Source: Herbaspirillum aquaticum (lineage in GTDB: Bacteria > Pseudomonadota > Gammaproteobacteria > Burkholderiales > Burkholderiaceae_D). Taken from it: 64,000 bases of DNA. Positions 58,548-64,000 of this stretch are shown one piece after another. The stretch is taken from positions 186,001 to 250,000 of the forward strand of contig NZ_NJGV01000006.1 of NCBI RefSeq assembly GCF_002213425.1, read 5' to 3'. The first letter of the stretch is position 1, and every line of letters begins with the position of its first letter. The notes under the pieces are model-generated. The model saw nothing but the letters and a program-made list of their open reading frames with translations. It had not been told where the DNA came from and made no database searches. The position numbers and the translations under genes were made by a program.

Positions 58548-60053
58548 ATGTTCGATCAACTCAAAGCCACCTTCAAGTATTTCAACGATGCCGTCCCGTT
58601 CAAGCTGGGTCCGGCCCTGATCGCCACGGCGGTCCTGGTCCTGCTGCTGCTCACACCCTGCCCGGCGGGGCTGGAGCCCAAGGCCTGGGCGCTGGTGGCG
58701 ATCTTCCTTACCACCATCGTGGCCATCATCCTCAAGGTCATGCCCATTGGCGTGATGGCGATGATGGCCATCGTCATCGTCTCGCTGTCGCAGGTCACCT
58801 CGACTTCCTCCAAGGGCGCCATTGCCGATGCGCTGGCCAGTTTTTCCAATCCGCTGATCTGGCTCATCGTGGTGGCCATCCTGATCTCGCGCGGCTTGAA
58901 AAAGACCGGACTCGGCCGCCGTGTCGGGCTGATGTTCATCGCGCTGCTGGGCAAGCGCACGGTGGGCATCGGCTATGGGCTGGCCATCTGCGAACTGGTG
59001 CTGGCCCCGTTCACGCCCAGCAATACGGCGCGTGGCGGCGGCATCGTGCATCCCATCATGAAGTCCATTGCCAACGCCTTCGATTCCGATCCGGCCAAGG
59101 GCACGCAGAACAAGGTCGGCACCTACCTGGCGCTGGTCAACTATCACGCCAATCCGATCACCTCGGCCATGTTCCTCACCGCCACCGCGCCCAATCCGCT
59201 GGTGGTCAACTATGTGGCCAAGGCCACCGGCCATGCGCTGCAGCTCTCATGGACCACCTGGGCGCTGTGCATGCTGCTGCCCGGCCTGGTGTGCCTGCTG
59301 ATCATGCCGATGGTGATCTACCTGCTCTCGCCGCCGGAGCTGAAGTCCACGCCCAATGCGGTGGACTACGCCCGCAGCGAACTGGACAAGATGGGCAAGC
59401 TCGGGGCCAGCGAGAAGGTGATGCTGGGGACCTTCGCGCTGTTGCTGCTGTTGTGGGCCAACGTCCCGGCCATGCTGCTGGGCGCGGCCTTCACGCTCGA
59501 TCCCACGGTGGTGGCGTTCGTTGGGTTGTTCGTGCTCATCATCACCGGCACGATTGACTGGGATGATGTGCTCTCCGAAAAAAGTGCGTGGGATACGCTG
59601 GTCTGGTTCGGGGCGCTGGTGATGCTGGCCGAGCAGTTGAACAAGACCGGTGTGGTGGCCTGGTTCTCGGAAGGCATGAAGGCTGCCATCGTCGCCAGCG
59701 GCATGGGCTGGATGGCCGTGGCCGGCGTGCTGTTGCTGGTGTTCGTGCTGTCGCATTACTTCTTTGCCAGTACCACCGCGCACATCAGCGCGATGATGCT
59801 GGCCTTCCTCACGGTGGGCGCGCAATTGCTGCCGCCGCAGTATGTGGTCCCCTTCATGCTGATGATGACCGCAGGCTCGGGCGTGATGATGACGCTGACC
59901 CATTACGCTACCGGCACTTCGCCCATCATCTTCGGCAGCGGCTACGTCTCCATGGGCAAATGGTGGGGCGTGGGCTTCGTGATGGCGGTGGTGGAATTGC
60001 TGGTGTTTGCGACGGTGGGGATGGTGTGGTGGAAGGTGTTGGGATACTGGTAG
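58548..60053 (+). CDS. DASS-family anion:Na+ symporter (CitT/TtdT-like)
   Basis: The start MFDQLKATFKYFNDAVPFKL has AGGA seven bases upstream. The 501-residue protein has about 12 membrane segments. Family motifs include LAPFTPSNTARGGGIVHPIM (the first SNT carboxylate/sodium site) and TAPNPLVVNYVAKATG, and the later TLTHYATGTSPIIFGSGYVS holds the second site. CitT/TtdT relatives exchange or symport citrate, tartrate, succinate and similar di- or tricarboxylates. No regulator or enzyme gene is adjacent, so the substrate is open. Confidence 0.87.
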   Translation: MFDQLKATFKYFNDAVPFKLGPALIATAVLVLLLLTPCPAGLEPKAWALVAIFLTTIVAIILKVMPIGVMAMMAIVIVSLSQVTSTSSKGAIADALASFSNPLIWLIVVAILISRGLKKTGLGRRVGLMFIALLGKRTVGIGYGLAICELVLAPFTPSNTARGGGIVHPIMKSIANAFDSDPAKGTQNKVGTYLALVNYHANPITSAMFLTATAPNPLVVNYVAKATGHALQLSWTTWALCMLLPGLVCLLIMPMVIYLLSPPELKSTPNAVDYARSELDKMGKLGASEKVMLGTFALLLLLWANVPAMLLGAAFTLDPTVVAFVGLFVLIITGTIDWDDVLSEKSAWDTLVWFGALVMLAEQLNKTGVVAWFSEGMKAAIVASGMGWMAVAGVLLLVFVLSHYFFASTTAHISAMMLAFLTVGAQLLPPQYVVPFMLMMTAGSGVMMTLTHYATGTSPIIFGSGYVSMGKWWGVGFVMAVVELLVFATVGMVWWKVLGYW

Positions 60054-60107
60054 GATGCTGGCTGGCCGGACCGAGGGCAAAGGGAGTAGTTCAAATAATA
60101 CCGATAA

Positions 60108-60138
60108 TAACGTTTGACGTTACTAACGTATGTCGTTA
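60108..60138. promoter_or_regulatory. Two tandem HigA operators
   Basis: TAACGTTTGACGTTA (60108-60122) and TAACGTATGTCGTTA (60124-60138) share TAACG-N5-CGTTA and are 16 bp apart. They lie just upstream of the higB start, where HigA or HigBA would autorepress. Confidence 0.78.
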
Positions 60139-60146
60139 CTATTCCC

Positions 60147-60428
60147 ATGATCGAATCATTCAAATGCGCCGACACTGAGGCGTTGCACGAAGGCAAGCGC
60201 ATAGCGCGGTTTGTCAACATTGAGCGTGTAGCTTTGCGCAAGTTGCGGCAGTTGGAAATTGCCGTTCGGCTGGAGGATTTGAGAATCCCGCCGCAAAATC
60301 GCCTTGAATTGCTCAAAGGTAGGCGGCGCGGCCAATACAGCATCAGAATCAACGATCAGTGGCGTCTTTGTTTCGTCTGGAGGGACGGTGCCGCATTCGA
60401 CATCGAGATCGTTGATTATCACAGCTAG
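60147..60428 (+). CDS. higB: HigB-type toxin (RelE superfamily)
   Basis: The start MIESFKCADTEALHEGKRIA gives 93 residues; the upstream frame start lies within the operators. The sequence LRKLRQLEIAVRLEDLRIPP, then GRRRGQYSIRINDQWRLCFV and FDIEIVDYHS is the standard HigB/proteic-killer pattern. HigB is a ribosome-dependent mRNA endonuclease. The antitoxin gene follows nine bases later, the toxin-first order typical of higBA. Confidence 0.88.
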   Translation: MIESFKCADTEALHEGKRIARFVNIERVALRKLRQLEIAVRLEDLRIPPQNRLELLKGRRRGQYSIRINDQWRLCFVWRDGAAFDIEIVDYHS

Positions 60429-60437
60429 GAGGTTGCG

Positions 60438-60749
60438 ATGGCTCGACGTCTTGCTCCGGTAACGCCGGGCGAACTGCTCAATGAAGAATTCCTGAAGCCG
60501 ATGGGCATCACCCAATACCGTTTGGCCAAGGAAATCGGCGTATCGCAATTGCGCATCAGCGAGATCGTCAATGGCAAGCGTGCCGTAACAGCCGATACCG
60601 ATTTGCGGCTCGCACGCTTCTTCGGACTCTCCGACGGATACTGGCTGCGCGCGCAAGTCGCATATGACACCGAAATCGCGCGTGAAAAGATGCGTGATGT
60701 GCTGGCTGGTATCAAGCAATGGCAACCCAAGGAGCCGAGCCCGGTTTGA
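60438..60749 (+). CDS. higA: HigA-type antitoxin (XRE family)
   Basis: AGGAGG precedes the ATG. The protein begins RRLAPVTPGELLNEEFLKPM and has an XRE helix-turn-helix (YRLAKEIGVSQLRISEIVNG), then RLARFFGLSDGYWLRAQVAY, the HigA signature. It should bind HigB and repress transcription at the two upstream palindromes. Length 103 residues is usual. Confidence 0.9.
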   Translation: MARRLAPVTPGELLNEEFLKPMGITQYRLAKEIGVSQLRISEIVNGKRAVTADTDLRLARFFGLSDGYWLRAQVAYDTEIAREKMRDVLAGIKQWQPKEPSPV

Positions 60750-60771
60750 GGAGGCAGCGGCTTCAACGACA

Positions 60772-60803
60772 ATGACGGCTTCCGGAGAAGCCGTCATTTT
60801 TTT
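60772..60803 (+). terminator. Terminator of higBA
   Basis: ATGACGGCTTC-CGGA-GAAGCCGTCAT is a perfect 11-bp stem with a tetraloop, followed by a run of seven T. Confidence 0.9.
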
Positions 60804-60836
60804 ATTGCGTCAAAGTTCTGCGTACGCCGGGACTGC

Positions 60837-61862
60837 TTACTTCAAGTCCAGCACAATCCGCCCATCAATCTTGCCCTCTTCCATGCGCGCAAAGATGGCA
60901 TTGATATTGTCCAGCTTGTCCCAGGTAAAGTGCGCCGCCACCTTGCCCTCTGCCGCAAAGACCAGCGACTCTTCCAGGTCCTGGCGCGTACCGACGATGG
61001 AGCCGCGCACGGTGATGCGCTTCAACACCGTATTGAACACCGGCAGGCTGATGTCGCCCGGGGGCAATCCAACCAGCGCCATGGTGCCGCGGGCACGCAG
61101 GAAACCGAACGCCTGTTCCATCGCCTTGGGCGAGACCGCCGTCACCAGCGCACCATGCGCACCACCGATGAGGCGCTGGACTTCGGCTACTGCATTGTGG
61201 TCGCGGCCATCGACGGTCAGGTCCGCGCCCAGTTTTTTGGCCAGCGCCAGCTTGTCTTCGTGGATGTCTGCAGCGACTACGTGCATGCCCATGGCCTTGG
61301 CGTATTGCACGGCCATGTGGCCCAGGCCGCCGATGCCGGAGATCACCACCCACTCACCGGGGCGCACCTCGGTTTCCTTCAAGCCCTTGTAGACGGTCAC
61401 GCCCGCGCACAGCACGGGGGCGGCCGGGCCGAAGTCCAGTCCGGCAGGCAGGTGGCCGACGAAATTGGGATCGGCCAGGCCATATTCGGCAAAGCTGCCG
61501 TTGACGGAATAGCCGGTGTTCTGCTGCTCGGCGCACAGGGTTTCCCAGCCGGTGCGGCAGGGCGAGCAGCAGCCACAGGCCGTATGCAGCCAGGGCACGC
61601 CAACGCGGTCGCCTTCCTTGACGTGCTTGACACCCGCGCCCAGCGCGGCAACGTAGCCAGTGCCTTCGTGGCCGGGAATGAAAGGCGGTGTGGGTTTGAC
61701 GGGCCAGTCGCCATGGGCCGCGTGCAGGTCGGTATGGCAGACGCCGCTGGCTTCGAACTTGACCAGGATCTGGCCCGGACCCGGCGTGGGGACGGGCACT
61801 TGTTCAATCGACAGGGGCTTGCCGAATTCGCGGACGACGGCCGCTTTCATCATTTGCGTCAT
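60837..61862 (-). CDS. adhP: Zinc alcohol dehydrogenase, AdhP type
   Basis: GAGGAG lies just before the ATG at 61862; upstream GTG and downstream ATG codons are alternatives. Catalytic zinc ligands are visible in GVCHTDLHAAHGDWP and PGHEGTG plus the later AGVTVYKGLK area, and the structural zinc cysteines in HTACGCCSPCRTGWETLC. The NAD-binding turn is ISGIGGLGHMAVQYAKA. The C-terminus GKIDGRIVLDLK is typical of AdhP. It interconverts primary alcohols such as ethanol and aldehydes. No operon partner is present. Confidence 0.9.
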   Translation of the reverse strand: MTQMMKAAVVREFGKPLSIEQVPVPTPGPGQILVKFEASGVCHTDLHAAHGDWPVKPTPPFIPGHEGTGYVAALGAGVKHVKEGDRVGVPWLHTACGCCSPCRTGWETLCAEQQNTGYSVNGSFAEYGLADPNFVGHLPAGLDFGPAAPVLCAGVTVYKGLKETEVRPGEWVVISGIGGLGHMAVQYAKAMGMHVVAADIHEDKLALAKKLGADLTVDGRDHNAVAEVQRLIGGAHGALVTAVSPKAMEQAFGFLRARGTMALVGLPPGDISLPVFNTVLKRITVRGSIVGTRQDLEESLVFAAEGKVAAHFTWDKLDNINAIFARMEEGKIDGRIVLDLK

Positions 61863-62078
61863 ATGCACTCCTCAGGGGGGATCAACGGGATGCCAGGGCA
61901 GGGCGGCGGCCTTGTGCTGCAATGGCCGTCTGTTGTTCCTGCCTGCAAGCGTCAATATCCTCCGCGTGCCGCATGACGACAATCGATGATTGCGCATGGA
62001 TTGATCCATGTCGCCCATCGTTGAAAAACAAGGTGAGTGCAGTTGCGCATGCCTGTGCAGCATGCCTGCCTGACAGGC

Positions 62079-62837
62079 TTACTTTGCGATCACCACTTCC
62101 ACATCGGTTTCCGCCAGCAGGGTCGCCAGTTCCGGCGGGGGCGGGGCATCGGTGAAGAGCACGTCGATCTGCGACAGGTGCGCCATCTTCACCAGCGCCT
62201 GCCGTCCGAACTTGCTGGCATCGGCCACCAGCCAGACCTGGCGCGACTGCTCGATGATGGTCTGGGCGACCTTGACTTCACGGGCATCAAAGTCCCGCAA
62301 GACCCCATCCATCTCGATGCTGGAAATGCCGATGATGCCGATGTCCACCTTGAACTGCCGGATGAAATCGATGGTGGCCTCGCCCACGATGCCGCGATCC
62401 CGCGCGCGCACCACGCCGCCGGCAATGATGACCTCCAGCGCCGGATTGCTGGCCAGCGAATTGGCCACGTTCAGGTTGTTGGTCACCACGTGCAGGTTCT
62501 TGTGCTGCTGCAGGGCGCGCGCCACCTCTTCAGTGGTGGTGCCCAGGTTCAGGATCAGCGAACAGCCATCCGGCACCCGCGCGGCCACCGTGCGGCCGAT
62601 GCGGCGCTTGGCGTCGGCATGCATGACCTGGCGCTCGGGATAGGCAATGTTCTCGGTCGAGGACAGCAGCCCGACCCCGCCGTGATAACGCGCCAGCAAA
62701 CTGGCATCGACCATCGCCTTGACGTCGCGGCGCACGGTCTGGGTGGTCACGTTCAGTTGCTGCGCCAGCTCTTCCACCGAAATGGTGCCGTGCTTGCGAA
62801 CGCATTCCAGCAGCGTCTGTTGCCTGGGATTGAGCAT
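62079..62837 (-). CDS. glpR: DeoR/GlpR-family repressor, probable glycerol-3-phosphate regulator
   Basis: Starting at MLNPRQQTLLECVRKHGTIS the protein has 252 residues: DeoR winged helix (VEELAQQLNVTTQTVRRDVK) and sugar-phosphate-isomerase-like effector domain (LILNLGTTTEEVARALQQHK, GGVVRARDRGIVGEATIDFI). It diverges from glpD, and GAACAT half-sites lie between them. No Shine-Dalgarno site is seen upstream of the ATG; longer frames run into the repeat region. GlpR represses glp genes and is released by glycerol-3-phosphate. The symbol rests on context. Confidence 0.85.
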   Translation of the reverse strand: MLNPRQQTLLECVRKHGTISVEELAQQLNVTTQTVRRDVKAMVDASLLARYHGGVGLLSSTENIAYPERQVMHADAKRRIGRTVAARVPDGCSLILNLGTTTEEVARALQQHKNLHVVTNNLNVANSLASNPALEVIIAGGVVRARDRGIVGEATIDFIRQFKVDIGIIGISSIEMDGVLRDFDAREVKVAQTIIEQSRQVWLVADASKFGRQALVKMAHLSQIDVLFTDAPPPPELATLLAETDVEVVIAK

Positions 62838-62885
62838 GGAGGTGATCGAAATCCGTTGATTTTTGGGAAACAATTTTGATTGAAT

Positions 62886-62914
62886 ATGAACATTAAAAAA
62901 CATAAACGAACATA
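62886..62914. promoter_or_regulatory. Candidate GlpR binding half-sites
   Basis: TGAACATT (62887-62894) and CGAACATA (62907-62914) are GAACAT direct half-sites 20 bp apart in an AT-rich stretch. CGAACAT is the half-site of known GlpR operators. They lie just upstream of the glpR start in the shared intergenic region. Confidence 0.5.
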
Positions 62915-63065
62915 AAACAACAAATAATTGTTGATTTACTTTCGGGATGTCGCTTATCTTACGGTGCATTGGCAACTCCCGGGAAAGTGCGGGGTTGCAC
63001 GGCAGCTGTTGCACGCAAACACAGCGGAACCGCTGAGACGGCAATACGGTTACCGCACACAAGCA

Positions 63066-63236
63066 ACACGGCACCAACACGGCACCAACACGGCAGTAAT
63101 ACAGCGGAAACACGGCAGCAATACAGTGGCAGCCCGGCAGCAATACGGTGTCGCTGCCGCAGCCAATACAGTTTCACTACGGCATCAATACAGTTTGAAC
63201 CCGGAACCCATACGGATCCAATACGGAGAAGCGGCG
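63066..63236 (+). repeat. Degenerate 11/22-bp repeat array in the glpD leader
   Basis: Three 11-bp units (ACACGGCACCA twice, then ACACGGCAGTA) are followed by about five 22-23-bp units with ATACAG or ATACGG at one end and a CGGCAGCA-like half at the other. ATACGGATCCA and ATACGG end the array next to the glpD ribosome site. The unit length is not a multiple of three, so it is not a coding repeat. Its phase is one or two DNA turns. Confidence 0.7.
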
Positions 63237-63237
63237 A

Positions 63238-64000
63238 ATGACGCTCGAATATGATCTCTTGGTGGTAGGCGGCGGCATCAACGGCGCGGGCATCGCGCGC
63301 GATGCGGCCGGGCGCGGCCTGCGGGTGCTGCTGTGCGAGCAGCATGACCTGGCCCAACATACCTCCTCGGCCAGCACCAAGCTCATCCACGGCGGCTTGC
63401 GCTACCTCGAATATTACGAATTCAAGCTGGTGCGCAAGGCCCTGCAGGAACGCGAAGTCCTCCTGCGCTCGGCACCGCACATCATCTGGCCGCTGCGCTT
63501 CGTCATGCCGCACGACGCCAACCAGCGCCCGGCCTGGATGATCCGCGCCGGCCTGTTCATGTACGACTACCTCGCCAAGCGCGAGATCCTGCCCGCCTCC
63601 GAAGGCGCCAACCTCGCTCGCCACCCGGGCGGGCAGCCGTTGAAGGGCAACTATCGCAAGGGTTTCGTCTACTCCGATGGCTGGGTCGACGATGCGCGCC
63701 TGGTGGTCTTGAACGCCATGGACGCCCAGGAACGCGGCGCCCGCATCCTCACCCGCACCAAGTGCATCAGTGCCCGCCGCGAAGGCGACACCTGGCATGC
63801 GGTGCTGGAGCACCAGTACGCCAGCGGCGTGCAACAGGAAGAAGTGCGCGCCCGTGCCATCGTCAACGCCGCCGGTCCCTGGGCCGCGCGCTTTGCGCAG
63901 TCGGTGCCGCAAGCCAAGACCGGGCGCAGCCTGCGCCTGATCAAGGGCAGCCACATCGTGGTCAAGCGCCTGTTCGACCACCCCTACGCCTACATCTTCC
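63238..64000 (+). CDS. glpD: Aerobic glycerol-3-phosphate dehydrogenase (partial, cut by right edge)
   Basis: GGAG lies nine bases before the ATG. The visible 254 residues contain the FAD-binding N-terminus YDLLVVGGGINGAGIARDAA, then SSASTKLIHGGLRYLEYYEF and FVYSDGWVDDARLVVLNAMD, all characteristic of GlpD. It oxidises sn-glycerol-3-phosphate to dihydroxyacetone phosphate and passes electrons to ubiquinone at the inner membrane. The remaining about half of the protein is beyond the window. It diverges from glpR. Confidence 0.92.
   Translation, partial: MTLEYDLLVVGGGINGAGIARDAAGRGLRVLLCEQHDLAQHTSSASTKLIHGGLRYLEYYEFKLVRKALQEREVLLRSAPHIIWPLRFVMPHDANQRPAWMIRAGLFMYDYLAKREILPASEGANLARHPGGQPLKGNYRKGFVYSDGWVDDARLVVLNAMDAQERGARILTRTKCISARREGDTWHAVLEHQYASGVQQEEVRARAIVNAAGPWAARFAQSVPQAKTGRSLRLIKGSHIVVKRLFDHPYAYIF

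Noticed and set aside
63066-63236. CRISPR array
   Set aside because: Units are degenerate and contiguous without unique spacers of constant length, and no cas gene is nearby.
62928-63254. Plus-strand open frames across the glpD leader repeats
   Set aside because: The repeat unit is 22 bp, so frames shift between units, and there is no supported start; the array is better read as non-coding.

Overview
The window reads as chromosome of a GC-rich betaproteobacterium, most likely Oxalobacteraceae and Herbaspirillum-like. That assignment is inference from gene content and codon usage; no rRNA gene is present. It divides into an almost complete prophage (1 to about 34885) and a host metabolic region (about 34890 to 64000).

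Prophage. The phage is a temperate podovirus of the BPP-1/BcepC6B kind. A leftward early operon runs off the left edge (1-999). A lambda-like immunity region follows: cI-type repressor (2134-2454), Cro/YdaS-type protein (2556-2762) and five copies of the operator TTAGG-N4-CCTAA. Two operators lie at a leftward promoter (1033-1082) and three at the rightward promoter (2473-2549). Replication genes follow: an O-like initiator with three exact 36-bp-spaced iterons inside it, and a DnaB/gp4-like helicase. Then come a DnaQ-like exonuclease and the late block: portal, an SGNH-esterase-like protein, a Bbp19-like protein, scaffold, capsid, decoration, tail tubular A (apparent AUC start), tail tubular B, GNAT, internal virion proteins including a transglycosylase, terminases, a T7-fibre-anchor protein, an Mtd-like fibre, and a lysis cassette (two membrane/holin candidates, M15 endolysin, spanins). 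The right end carries accessory genes and a 45-bp 3' fragment of a CAT-anticodon tRNA, taken as attR. The integrase and attL are presumably left of the window.

Host region. 35237-41917 holds an amidase and MFS transporter operon, an AraC regulator, an APH-type kinase and, divergently, a class III PLP enzyme resembling the eukaryotic phospho-lyases ETNPPL/PHYKPL. After a TTG-start alpha/beta hydrolase and a LysR gene, 44811-52559 encodes 2-oxoadipate dioxygenase/decarboxylase (HglS, DUF1338), a D-2-hydroxyglutarate dehydrogenase-like flavoprotein, a LysR regulator, an antiquitin-type aldehyde dehydrogenase (AmaB), a solitary polyamine-type binding protein and a LysN-like aminotransferase. These form a continuous route from 2-aminoadipate-6-semialdehyde to 2-oxoglutarate. 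With the upstream kinase and phospho-lyase-like pair they could make a bacterial 5-hydroxylysine catabolic pathway; this is the main metabolic hypothesis.

The rest comprises a small lipoprotein, a P1B-5-like metal ATPase with a C-terminal hemerythrin domain, convergent to a TonB-dependent siderophore receptor with a Fur box; a DASS-family anion transporter; a HigBA toxin-antitoxin pair with two tandem operators; AdhP alcohol dehydrogenase; and glpR/glpD (glpD cut by the right edge). The glpR-glpD intergenic region contains an array with 11/22-bp periodicity.
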